From Streptomyces sp. PCS3-D2 (lineage in GTDB: Bacteria; Actinomycetota; Actinomycetes; Streptomycetales; Streptomycetaceae), in the NCBI RefSeq assembly GCF_000612545.2, contig NZ_CP097800.1, forward strand, positions 5,654,501 through 5,718,500: a stretch of DNA of 64,000 nt, in the 5' to 3' direction. Below, in pieces: positions 55,959 to 64,000 of the stretch; within the stretch, counting starts at the first letter, position 1, and each line of letters starts with the position of its first letter. The notes beneath the pieces were generated by a model. That model was not told the origin of the DNA. It ran no database searches and was given only the letters and a program-made list of their open reading frames with translations. Made by a program: the position numbers and the translations under genes.

Positions 55959-56950
55959 CGGGCGGCCTCGTATTCCGGGGTGAGGAGGTCCGCGATGTCC
56001 AGGACGTGGTAGCCCCGCATCGACGGCAGGCAGCTTCCGCGCACCGGGCCGATGGCCGAGCCCCAGGCGGCGGGGATCGCCGCGGCGCCCGACATGGCGC
56101 CGGCCAGGGCGCCCGCCACCGCGGCGGTGGTGTCCGCGTCGCGGCCCATGTTCACGGCGGTGAGCACGGAGGAGGGGAAGTCGCCGCGGCAGGCGGCGAA
56201 GGCGCCGAACGCCAGGCCCACTGCCTCCGGCGCCAGGTCCGTCCAGGGGTAGCCGCCGATGACCACCGCCGAGCGCACCGCCCGTTCCCCGCGCGGGGCG
56301 GCGGTGACCGCCCGGCGCAGGGAACGGGCCGTCCACGAGTCAGACGGAATGACCGACAGGGCGGCGGAGACCACGGACGCCGCACTGCCGCCCGCCATGG
56401 CCGCCGCCACGCCCGCCGCCACCGCCTGGCCGCCGTAGATGCCCTCCCCGTCGTGACTGACCGTGCCGTCGATGGCGACCAGCCGCGCCGCCTCGGCGGG
56501 CCGGCCCGCCGCGAAGACCCCGAACGGCGCGGCCCGCATGGCCAGTCCGTCCGACCACGCGTGCCGGTGCTGCGCGGAAATGGGCGCGGCCAGGCCGCGG
56601 CGGAGGTTCTCCAGGGTGCCGCGCTCGGAGAACCCCGCCCCCCGGAAGGGGCCTTCGTCGAGGTCCGCGATCCAGTGGTGCCACGCCCGTTCGACATGGG
56701 AGACGGTGAGCGCCGAGCCGTGGCGGGCCAGGAGCAGCCCCGAGAAGATCGCGTACTCGGTGTCGTCGGTGCCTGCCGGGTCGTCCGACACGAAGCCCTC
56801 GATGCGGCCCCATCGCGCCCGGATTTCCGACGGCTTCATGTTCTCCGCGGGGGCGCCGAGCGCGTCGCCCACCGCGAGCCCCAGAAGAGCGCCCCTGGCC
56901 CGTTCCAGGAGGACCTGCGGATCGCATGCAATCTGCTTCACCGGCTCCAT
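55955..56950 (-). CDS. ADP-ribosylglycohydrolase-family protein 4, first gene of the operon
   Basis: A 331-residue protein with the shortest and most canonical sequence of the four. RARGALLGLAVGDALGAPAE, DPAGTDDTEYAIFSGLLLARHG and NMGRDADTTAAVAGALAGAMSG supply a complete two-metal site. ATG 56950 (MEPVKQIACDPQ) follows GGGAGAGG. It heads the minus-strand operon that runs to 48390. The 251-bp region upstream is shared with the divergent VIT gene. Confidence 0.87.
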   Translation of the reverse strand: MEPVKQIACDPQVLLERARGALLGLAVGDALGAPAENMKPSEIRARWGRIEGFVSDDPAGTDDTEYAIFSGLLLARHGSALTVSHVERAWHHWIADLDEGPFRGAGFSERGTLENLRRGLAAPISAQHRHAWSDGLAMRAAPFGVFAAGRPAEAARLVAIDGTVSHDGEGIYGGQAVAAGVAAAMAGGSAASVVSAALSVIPSDSWTARSLRRAVTAAPRGERAVRSAVVIGGYPWTDLAPEAVGLAFGAFAACRGDFPSSVLTAVNMGRDADTTAAVAGALAGAMSGAAAIPAAWGSAIGPVRGSCLPSMRGYHVLDIADLLTPEYEAAR

Positions 56951-56970
56951 TGGCGCGCCTCTCCCACGTG

Positions 56971-56983
56971 GATGGGGCCCATC
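56971..56983. promoter_or_regulatory. Short palindrome before the glycohydrolase operon
   Basis: GATGGG and CCCATC flank a single G, 21 bp upstream of the operon's first start codon. It could be an operator or part of the leader; evidence is weak. Confidence 0.3.
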
Positions 56984-57201
56984 ATGAGCCCCTGGGGGAT
57001 TTGTGCCATGACATACGGTTTGCCGCGCGCCGCGAAACACCCCGCGAACACCGGCGTCACCCGGTCGCCGACCCGCAAAACCGCAGGTAAGTACGGCCTT
57101 CCTTGCTGGCGGGCGACGGAAATCGTGCGTAGTTTCGAGGCGTTCAGGGGGAGCGGGGCGCGTCATGGCGTCCGCCACGACAATTGGGGAGACAGCACCA
57201 C

Positions 57202-57933
57202 ATGTCCATCATCGACGTCGAAGCGCCGCTGCACACCGCCCACCGCGACAACCACACCCACCGCGATGTCAACGGCGGATGGCTGAGGCCGGCCGTCTTC
57301 GGCGCGATGGACGGGCTCGTCTCCAACCTCGCCCTCATGACCGGCGTGGCCGGCGGAGCCGTCGCCCCGCAGACCATCGTGATCACGGGCCTCGCCGGAC
57401 TCGCCGCCGGAGCCTTCTCGATGGCCGCCGGCGAGTACACCTCCGTGGCCTCCCAGCGCGAACTGGTCCTCGCCGAGCTCGACGTCGAGCGGCAGCAGCT
57501 GCGCAAGCACCCCGTCGACGAGATGGAGGAGCTGGCCGAGCTGTACGTCTCGCGCGGCGTCGAGCCGGCGCTCGCCCGCGAGGTCGCCCTGCAGCTGTCC
57601 CGCGACCCCGAGCAGGCCCTGGAGATCCACGCCCGCGAGGAGCTCGGCATCGACCCCGACGACCTGCCGTCGCCGCTCGTCGCCGCCGTCTCGTCCTTCG
57701 GTTCCTTCGCCCTGGGTGCACTGCTGCCCGTACTGCCGTACCTGCTCGGCGCCACGGCCCTGTGGCCCGCGGTGCTGCTCGCGCTGGCCGGCCTCTTCGC
57801 CTGCGGCGCGGTCGTCGCCCGGGTCACCGCCCGGTCGTGGTGGTACAGCGGCCTGCGCCAGCTGCTGCTCGGCGGCGCGGCCGCCGGTGTGACGTACGTC
57901 CTGGGCACCTGGATCGGCGCGGCCATAGGCTGA
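57202..57933 (+). CDS. VIT1/CCC1-family metal transporter
   Basis: A 243-residue membrane protein of the vacuolar iron transporter family, which moves Fe or Mn out of the cytoplasm. The first helix has LRPAVFGAMDGLVSNLALMTG, and helix 2 GLAAGAFSMAAGEYTSVASQ, both family signatures. A charged domain with the metal-binding type pattern VERQQLRKHPVDEMEELAELY spans about 90-160, and two or three helices follow. ATG 57202 has GGGGAGA upstream. Confidence 0.9.
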   Translation: MSIIDVEAPLHTAHRDNHTHRDVNGGWLRPAVFGAMDGLVSNLALMTGVAGGAVAPQTIVITGLAGLAAGAFSMAAGEYTSVASQRELVLAELDVERQQLRKHPVDEMEELAELYVSRGVEPALAREVALQLSRDPEQALEIHAREELGIDPDDLPSPLVAAVSSFGSFALGALLPVLPYLLGATALWPAVLLALAGLFACGAVVARVTARSWWYSGLRQLLLGGAAAGVTYVLGTWIGAAIG

Positions 57934-58030
57934 CGACCATCGGAGTGAGACACTATGCAGTACGCAACATAAGTAGTCCGTTACTCGGTGGTTTCGATCC
58001 CGTGTCCCCTGGGCATCACTCCAGGACTCC

Positions 58031-58052
58031 GGGCGGGCAATGATGCTCGCCC
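58031..58052 (+). terminator. Possible terminator after the VIT gene
   Basis: A 9-bp stem with one G-U pair (58031-58039 with 58044-58052) and an ATGA loop, followed by TGTAT. It lies 98 bp past the VIT stop. Confidence 0.45.
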
Positions 58053-58226
58053 TGTATCGGGACCTTCGCCCCACGCACTGCGCCGGGATGCGCGGGAACA
58101 CGCCGGGATCGCCCGGCGCCACCCCGCGATCCGCCCGTAGAGCGCCGCGGAAGTCCCCTCTTTCTGCCTCGCGCAGTGTCCGCATGCTGGAATGGCATAT
58201 CCGCTTCTCGGGATTGTCGTCATCAT

Positions 58227-58246
58227 GTAATCTGCACGAAATTTCG
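58227..58246 (+). promoter_or_regulatory. GlnR-like box at gltB
   Basis: GTAAT, six bases, then GAAAT (58227-58242) match the GlnR a/b half-site pattern gTnAc-n6-GaAAc with one change in each half. A perfect palindrome CGAAATTTCG (58237-58246) overlaps it. The site overlaps the presumed gltB promoter, as expected for nitrogen control of glutamate synthase. Confidence 0.5.
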
Positions 58247-58305
58247 CAGAGGGCCAACGTCGTCCCTCGGCCAGCACATATGCCACGACGACGACGGGAG
58301 AGCCG

Positions 58306-61300
58306 ATGCGTTCCGCATCCACGCACTCCGCGACCGGCCTGAACACCGCCTGGTCGCCCATGGACGGTCGCCCCGCCCAGCAGGGCATGTACGACCCGCG
58401 CAACGAGAAGGACGCCTGCGGCGTCGGATTCGTGGCGAACCTCACCGGCGAGGCCACCCACACCCTCGTTGAGCAGGCCCTGACCGTTCTGCGGAACCTC
58501 GAGCACCGTGGCGCCACCGGCTCCGAGCCGGACTCCGGCGACGGCGCGGGAATCCTGTCCCAGGTGCCGGACGCCTTCCTCCGCGAGGTCGCCGGATTCG
58601 AGCTCCCCGAGGCCGGCGCGTACGCCGTCGGCATCGCCTTCCTGCCCGCCGACGGCACCGCACAGGCCGTCGCCGCGGAGCGGATCGAGGCCATCGCCGC
58701 CGAGGAGAACCTCACGGTCCTCGGCTGGCGCGAGGTCCCGGTCACCCCCGACCTGCTCGGCAACGGCGCCCGCGCCACCATGCCGGCCTTCCGCCAGCTC
58801 TTCGTCTCCGGGGGCGGGGCGGCCGGCATCGAGCTGGACCGCAAGGCCTTCGTGCTGCGCAAGCGCGCCGAGCGCGAGGCCGGCGTGTACTTCCCGTCGC
58901 TCTCCGCCCGGACCATCGTCTACAAGGGCATGCTGACCACCGGCCAGCTGGAGCCCTTCTTCCCGGACCTCTCCGACCGCCGCTTCGCCTCGGCGCTCGC
59001 CCTGGTCCACTCCCGGTTCTCCACGAACACCTTCCCGTCCTGGCCGCTCGCCCACCCGTACCGCTTCGTCGCGCACAACGGCGAGATCAACACGGTCAAG
59101 GGCAACCGGAACTGGATGAAGGCCCGCGAGTCCCAGCTCGCCTCGACCGCCTTCGGGGAGGGCGCGCTCGACCGCATCTTCCCGATCTGCACCCCGGACG
59201 CCTCTGACTCGGCCTCCTTCGACGAGGTCCTGGAGCTGCTCCACCTCGGCGGCCGGTCGCTGCCGCACAGCGTGCTGATGATGATCCCGGAGGCGTGGGA
59301 GAACCACACCTCCATGGACCCGGCCCGCCGCGCGTTCTACCAGTACCACTCCACGATGATGGAGCCCTGGGACGGCCCCGCCTGCGTCACCTTCACCGAC
59401 GGCACCCAGGTCGGCGCGGTCCTCGACCGCAACGGCCTGCGCCCCGGACGCTACTGGGTCACCGACGACGGCCTCGTCGTCCTCGGCTCCGAGGTCGGTG
59501 TCCTCGACATCGACCCGGCCAAGGTCGTCCGCAAGGGCCGCCTGCAGCCCGGCAAGATGTTCCTCGTCGACACCGCCCGGAAGCGGATCGTCGAGGACGA
59601 CGAGATCAAGGACGAGCTCGCCTCCGCCGCCCCGTACGCCGAATGGCTGGAGACCGGCGAGATCGAGCTGACCGACCTGCCCGAGCGCGAGCACATCGTC
59701 CACACGCACGCCTCGGTCACCCGCCGCCAGCAGACCTTCGGCTACACCGAGGAGGAGCTGCGCGTCATCCTCGCGCCGATGGCCCGTACCGGCGGCGAGC
59801 CGCTCGGCTCCATGGGCACGGACTCCCCGATCGCGGCGCTGTCCGAGCGCCCCCGGCTGCTCTTCGACTACTTCACCCAGCTGTTCGCGCAGGTCACCAA
59901 CCCGCCGCTGGACGCCATCCGCGAAGAGCTCGTCACCTCGCTGCTGTCCTCGATCGGCCCGCAGTCCAACCTGCTGGAGCCGACCGCGGCTTCCTGCCGC
60001 AGCGTCACCGTGCCCTTCCCGGTGATCGACAACGACGAGCTGGCCAAGCTCATCCACATCAACGCCGACGGCGACATGCCCGGGATGAAGGCCGCCACGC
60101 TCTCCGGCCTCTACCGGGTCTCCGGCGGCGGCGAGTCGCTCGCCGCCCGGATCGAGGAGATCCGAGCCGAGGCCGACGCGGCCATCGCGGGCGGCGCCCG
60201 CCTGATCGTCCTCTCGGACCGCCACTCGGACGCCGAGCACGCGCCGATCCCGTCGCTGCTGCTCACCGCCGCCGTGCACCACCACCTCATCGCCACCAAG
60301 CAGCGCACCCAGGTGGGGCTGCTGGTCGAGGCCGGTGACGTGCGCGAGGTCCACCACGTCGCGCTGCTCATCGGCTACGGCGCCGCCGCGGTCAACCCGT
60401 ACCTCGCCATGGAGTCCGTCGAGGACCTGCTGCGCGCCGGTACCTTCCTGTCCGGCCTGGAGCCGGAGCAGGCCATCCGGAACCTGATCTACGCGCTCGG
60501 CAAGGGCGTCCTGAAGGTCATGTCCAAGATGGGCATCTCCACCGTCGCCTCCTACCGCGGCGCCCAGGTCTTCGAGGCCGTCGGCCTGGACGACGCGTTC
60601 GTCGAGACCTACTTCAACGGCACCGCCACCAAGATCGGCGGCGCCGGCCTGGACGTCATCGCCAAGGAGGTGGCCGCCCGCCACGCCAAGGCGTACCCGG
60701 TCTCCGGCGTCGCGGCCACGCACCGCGCCCTGGAGATCGGCGGCGAGTACCAGTGGCGCCGCGAGGGCGAGCCGCACCTGTTCGACCCGGAGACGGTCTT
60801 CCGCCTCCAGCACGCCACCCGCAACCGCCGGTACGACATCTTCCGGCAGTACACGGACCGTGTGAACGAGCAGTCCGAGCGCCTGATGACGCTGCGCGGC
60901 CTCTTCGGCTTCAAGACCGGACTGCCGGGGCGTACCCCGATCTCCCTCGACGAGGTCGAGCCGGTCTCCGAGATCGTCAAGCGCTTCTCCACCGGCGCCA
61001 TGTCGTACGGCTCCATCTCCAAGGAGGCGCACGAGACCCTCGCCATCGCCATGAACCAGCTGGGCGCCAAGTCCAACACCGGTGAGGGCGGCGAGGACCC
61101 CGAGCGCCTGTACGACCCGGCGCGCCGCTCCTCCATCAAGCAGGTCGCCTCCGGCCGCTTCGGCGTGACGAGCGAGTACCTGGTCAACGCGGACGACATC
61201 CAGATCAAGATGGCGCAGGGTGCCAAGCCCGGCGAGGGCGGCCAGCTGCCCGGCCACAAGGTCTACCCGTGGGTCGCCAAGACCCGGCACTCCACCCCGG

Positions 61301-62910
61301 GCGTCGGCCTGATCTCCCCGCCGCCGCACCACGACATCTACTCCATCGAGGACCTGGCCCAGCTGATCCACGACCTCAAGAACGCCAACCCGGCCGCCCG
61401 CATCCACGTGAAGCTGGTCTCCGAGGTCGGCGTCGGCACGGTCGCGGCGGGCGTCTCCAAGGCCCACGCGGACGTCGTCCTGATCTCCGGCCACGACGGC
61501 GGAACGGGCGCTTCCCCGCTCACCTCGCTCAAGCACGCGGGCGGTCCCTGGGAGCTGGGTCTCGCCGAGACCCAGCAGACCCTGCTGCTCAACGGCCTGC
61601 GCGACCGCATCGTCGTCCAGACCGACGGCCAGCTCAAGACCGGCCGCGACGTGGTCATCGCCGCCCTGCTCGGCGCCGAGGAGTTCGGTTTCGCGACCGC
61701 GCCGCTCGTCGTCTCCGGCTGCGTCATGATGCGCGTCTGCCACCTGGACACCTGCCCGGTCGGCATCGCCACCCAGAACCCGGTCCTGCGCGACCGGTTC
61801 TCCGGCAAGCCCGAATTCGTCGTCAACTTCTTCGAGTTCATCGCGGAGGAGGTGCGCGAGCTGCTCGCCGAGCTGGGCTTCCGCACGATCGAGGAGGCCG
61901 TCGGCCACGCCGAGCTGCTGGACACCACCAAGGCCGTCTCGCACTGGAAGGCGCAGGGTCTCGACCTGGAGCCGCTCTTCTACGTGCCCGAGCTGCCCGA
62001 GGGCGCGGTCCGCCACGCCCTGATCGAGCAGGACCACGGTCTGGAGAAGGCCCTCGACAACGAGCTGATCGAGCTCGCGGCCGACGCGCTGAACGCCGAG
62101 ACCGCCGAGGCGGCCCAGCCGGTCCGCGCCCAGGTCGCCATCCGGAACATCAACCGGACCGTCGGTACGATGCTCGGCCACCACGTCACCAAGCGGTTCG
62201 GCGGCGCGGGCCTGCCCGACAACACGATCGACCTGACCTTCACGGGCAGCGCCGGCCAGTCCTTCGGCGCCTTCGTCCCGAAGGGCGTCACCCTCCGCCT
62301 GGAGGGCGACGCCAACGACTACGTCGGCAAGGGCCTGTCCGGCGGCCGGATCGTGGTCCGCCCGGACCGCGGTGCCGACCACCTCGCCGAGTACTCCACC
62401 ATCGCCGGCAACACCATCGGCTACGGAGCCACCGGCGGCGAGATGTTCCTGCGCGGCCGCACCGGCGAGCGCTTCTGCGTCCGCAACTCCGGTGCCCTGG
62501 TCGTCTCGGAGGGCGTGGGCGACCACGGCTGCGAGTACATGACCGGCGGCACGGCAGTCGTCCTGGGCGAGACGGGCCGCAACTTCGCGGCCGGCATGTC
62601 GGGCGGCGTCGCGTACGTCGTCGACCTCGACCCGCACAACGTCAACGTCGGCAACGCGGGCGCGGTCGAGGCCCTGTCCGACACCGACAAGCAGTGGCTG
62701 CACGATGTGGTGCGCCGCCACGAGGAGGAGACCGGCTCGACCGTGGCCGCGAAGCTCCTGGCTGACTGGTCCGCCGCGGTGGACCGCTTCAGCAAGATCA
62801 TCCCGACCACGTACAAGGCAGTGCTCGCCGCCAAGGACGCCGCTGAGCTCGCCGGACTCTCGGAATCCGAGACCACGGAGAAGATGATGGAGGCGGCGAC
62901 CCATGGCTGA
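58306..62910 (+). CDS. gltB: Glutamate synthase large (alpha) subunit
   Basis: A 1534-residue enzyme that transfers the amide nitrogen of glutamine to 2-oxoglutarate. The mature N terminus should be C38 (KDACGVGF) after loss of a 37-residue propeptide; C38 is the class II amidotransferase nucleophile. The central and FMN domains follow, with a 3Fe-4S cysteine set in [20 protein letters not shown] and the FMN segment [21 protein letters not shown]-terminal GXGXG beta-helix ([11 protein letters not shown]) ends it. It overlaps gltD by 8 bp. Confidence 0.97.
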   Translation: MRSASTHSATGLNTAWSPMDGRPAQQGMYDPRNEKDACGVGFVANLTGEATHTLVEQALTVLRNLEHRGATGSEPDSGDGAGILSQVPDAFLREVAGFELPEAGAYAVGIAFLPADGTAQAVAAERIEAIAAEENLTVLGWREVPVTPDLLGNGARATMPAFRQLFVSGGGAAGIELDRKAFVLRKRAEREAGVYFPSLSARTIVYKGMLTTGQLEPFFPDLSDRRFASALALVHSRFSTNTFPSWPLAHPYRFVAHNGEINTVKGNRNWMKARESQLASTAFGEGALDRIFPICTPDASDSASFDEVLELLHLGGRSLPHSVLMMIPEAWENHTSMDPARRAFYQYHSTMMEPWDGPACVTFTDGTQVGAVLDRNGLRPGRYWVTDDGLVVLGSEVGVLDIDPAKVVRKGRLQPGKMFLVDTARKRIVEDDEIKDELASAAPYAEWLETGEIELTDLPEREHIVHTHASVTRRQQTFGYTEEELRVILAPMARTGGEPLGSMGTDSPIAALSERPRLLFDYFTQLFAQVTNPPLDAIREELVTSLLSSIGPQSNLLEPTAASCRSVTVPFPVIDNDELAKLIHINADGDMPGMKAATLSGLYRVSGGGESLAARIEEIRAEADAAIAGGARLIVLSDRHSDAEHAPIPSLLLTAAVHHHLIATKQRTQVGLLVEAGDVREVHHVALLIGYGAAAVNPYLAMESVEDLLRAGTFLSGLEPEQAIRNLIYALGKGVLKVMSKMGISTVASYRGAQVFEAVGLDDAFVETYFNGTATKIGGAGLDVIAKEVAARHAKAYPVSGVAATHRALEIGGEYQWRREGEPHLFDPETVFRLQHATRNRRYDIFRQYTDRVNEQSERLMTLRGLFGFKTGLPGRTPISLDEVEPVSEIVKRFSTGAMSYGSISKEAHETLAIAMNQLGAKSNTGEGGEDPERLYDPARRSSIKQVASGRFGVTSEYLVNADDIQIKMAQGAKPGEGGQLPGHKVYPWVAKTRHSTPGVGLISPPPHHDIYSIEDLAQLIHDLKNANPAARIHVKLVSEVGVGTVAAGVSKAHADVVLISGHDGGTGASPLTSLKHAGGPWELGLAETQQTLLLNGLRDRIVVQTDGQLKTGRDVVIAALLGAEEFGFATAPLVVSGCVMMRVCHLDTCPVGIATQNPVLRDRFSGKPEFVVNFFEFIAEEVRELLAELGFRTIEEAVGHAELLDTTKAVSHWKAQGLDLEPLFYVPELPEGAVRHALIEQDHGLEKALDNELIELAADALNAETAEAAQPVRAQVAIRNINRTVGTMLGHHVTKRFGGAGLPDNTIDLTFTGSAGQSFGAFVPKGVTLRLEGDANDYVGKGLSGGRIVVRPDRGADHLAEYSTIAGNTIGYGATGGEMFLRGRTGERFCVRNSGALVVSEGVGDHGCEYMTGGTAVVLGETGRNFAAGMSGGVAYVVDLDPHNVNVGNAGAVEALSDTDKQWLHDVVRRHEEETGSTVAAKLLADWSAAVDRFSKIIPTTYKAVLAAKDAAELAGLSESETTEKMMEAATHG

Positions 62911-64000
62911 CCCGAAGGGCTTCCTCACCACCACGCGCGAGACCGCCTGCTCCCGTCCCGTCGCCGACCGGCTGAAGGACTGGAACGAGGTCTACGTCCC
63001 GGGCTCGCTGCTGCCGATCATCAGCAAGCAGGCCGGCCGCTGCATGGACTGCGGCATCCCGTTCTGCCACAACGGCTGCCCGCTCGGGAACCTGATCCCC
63101 GAGTGGAACGACTACGCCTACCGCGATGACTGGGCGGCGGCGTCGGAGCGGCTGCACGCGACGAACAACTTCCCGGAGTTCACCGGCCGCCTGTGCCCGG
63201 CCCCGTGCGAGTCGGCGTGCGTCCTCGGCATCAACCAGCCCGCCGTCACCATCAAGAACGTCGAAGTCTCGATCATCGACAAGGCGTGGGACAACGGGGA
63301 CGTCACCCCGCAGGCCCCGGAGCGCCTGTCCGGCAAGACCGTCGCCGTGATCGGCTCCGGACCGGCCGGCCTGGCCGCCGCCCAGCAGCTGACCCGGGCC
63401 GGCCACACCGTCGTCGTGTACGAGCGCGCCGACCGCATCGGCGGTCTGCTGCGCTACGGCATCCCCGAGTTCAAGATGGAGAAGGTGCACATCAACCGCC
63501 GCATCGAGCAGATGCGCGCGGAGGGCACCAAGTTCCGCACCGGCATCGAGGTCGGCCGGGACATCACGGCGACCGACCTGCGCAAGCGGTTCGACGCGGT
63601 GGTCGTCGCGGCCGGCGCCACGGTCTCGCGCGACCTGCCGGTACCGGGCCGCGAGCTGAACGGCATCCACTTCGCGATGGAGTACCTGCCGCTCGCGAAC
63701 AAGGTCCAGGAGGGCGACTTCCTGGCCCCGCCCATCACGGCCGAGGGCAAGCACGTGGTCGTCATCGGCGGCGGCGACACCGGCGCGGACTGCGTGGGCA
63801 CCGCCCACCGCCAGGGCGCGGCCTCGGTCACCCAGCTGGAGATCATGCCGAAGCCGGGCGAGGAGCGGAACGCCAACCAGCCGTGGCCGACCTTCCCGAT
63901 GCTCTACAAGGTCACCTCGGCCCACGAGGAGGGCGGCGAGCGGGTCTACTCCGTCTCCACCACCCACTTCGAGGGCGACGAGGACGGCAACGTCCAGGCC
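62903..64000 (+). CDS. gltD: Glutamate synthase small (beta) subunit, 5' part (partial)
   Basis: 366 codons of the NADPH-dependent small subunit are visible; the gene runs past the right edge. Cysteines for the 4Fe-4S clusters occur in [19 protein letters not shown] and [13 protein letters not shown]. The first dinucleotide fold is [17 protein letters not shown] (FAD), and the second is [15 protein letters not shown] (NADPH). It passes electrons to GltB. ATG 62903 lies inside the 3' end of gltB, so translation is coupled. Confidence 0.96.
   Translation, partial: MADPKGFLTTTRETACSRPVADRLKDWNEVYVPGSLLPIISKQAGRCMDCGIPFCHNGCPLGNLIPEWNDYAYRDDWAAASERLHATNNFPEFTGRLCPAPCESACVLGINQPAVTIKNVEVSIIDKAWDNGDVTPQAPERLSGKTVAVIGSGPAGLAAAQQLTRAGHTVVVYERADRIGGLLRYGIPEFKMEKVHINRRIEQMRAEGTKFRTGIEVGRDITATDLRKRFDAVVVAAGATVSRDLPVPGRELNGIHFAMEYLPLANKVQEGDFLAPPITAEGKHVVVIGGGDTGADCVGTAHRQGAASVTQLEIMPKPGEERNANQPWPTFPMLYKVTSAHEEGGERVYSVSTTHFEGDEDGNVQA

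Larger units (their letters stand above)
57934..58305 (+). other. gltB upstream region
   Basis: 372 bp without a supported gene. A hairpin at 58031-58052 may end the VIT transcript. Further on are a candidate promoter (TTGTCG at 58214-58219, GAAATT at 58238-58243) overlapping a GlnR-like box, and the gltB ribosome-binding site GGGAGAG near 58296. Confidence 0.5.

Noticed and set aside
57163-62934. 1923-residue open frame on the minus strand opposite gltB
   Set aside because: It mirrors the codon pattern of gltB; long antisense frames are normal at this GC content, and the translation has no recognisable domain in the part opposite gltB.

Overview
The window is chromosomal DNA of a high-GC actinomycete, almost certainly a Streptomyces. 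Codon third positions are nearly all G or C, GTG starts are frequent, and gene order follows the core region that I recall in S. coelicolor from murG-ftsQ-ftsZ through dnaE, the his and trp genes, to gltBD. I see no insertion sequence, prophage, CRISPR array, tRNA or rRNA, so this is conserved core genome and not an island.

Layout. (1) 1-6607, plus strand: the division and cell wall (dcw) end, with the 3' end of murG, ftsQ, ftsZ, pgeF, yggS, sepF, yggT and divIVA. (2) 6904-10330, minus strand: ileS behind a T-box leader with visible Shine-Dalgarno sequestering helices. (3) 10651-16554: a DksA/TraR-type zinc-finger protein, lspA, an RluD-type pseudouridine synthase, a Na+/H+ antiporter converging on an MscS-type channel, and a small alpha/beta hydrolase. 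(4) 16636-22521, minus strand: a secreted M43-like metalloprotease, a Tat-exported PhoD phosphatase, a membrane-anchored DsbA-like protein, a small membrane protein and a DUF2252 protein. (5) 22693-32179: dnaE, a 52-residue basic protein, an NYN-domain protein, an ABC transporter pair, DUF2567, a YbaK deacylase and a LON-substrate-binding-domain protein. (6) 32465-38175: hisD-hisC-hisB-(small membrane protein)-hisH-priA-ridA-hisF, tightly overlapped. (7) 39027-46058: hisI-trpE, a Trp-associated membrane protein, an HGxxPAAW protein, a DUF2752 protein, trpC, trpM, trpB and trpA. No trpF is present; PriA is expected to supply that step. (8) 46154-48233: a second DsbA-like protein and lgt. (9) 56950-48390, minus strand: a translationally coupled operon of four ADP-ribosylglycohydrolase-family genes, a ribokinase, a CaiB-type CoA-transferase and a CitE-like lyase. 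This is the least understood part of the window. (10) 57202-64000: a VIT/CCC1 transporter, then gltB-gltD (gltD runs off the end).

Control signals that can be read directly include the ileS T-box, strong hairpin terminators at most operon ends, stacked inverted repeats upstream of ftsZ, a GlnR-like box upstream of gltB, and a recurring arrangement in which a -10-like hexamer sits 6-8 nt before the start codon with no usable ribosome-binding site. That arrangement suggests leaderless mRNAs. Two intergenic regions 7.5 kb apart share a conserved block that looks like a dispersed non-coding repeat.
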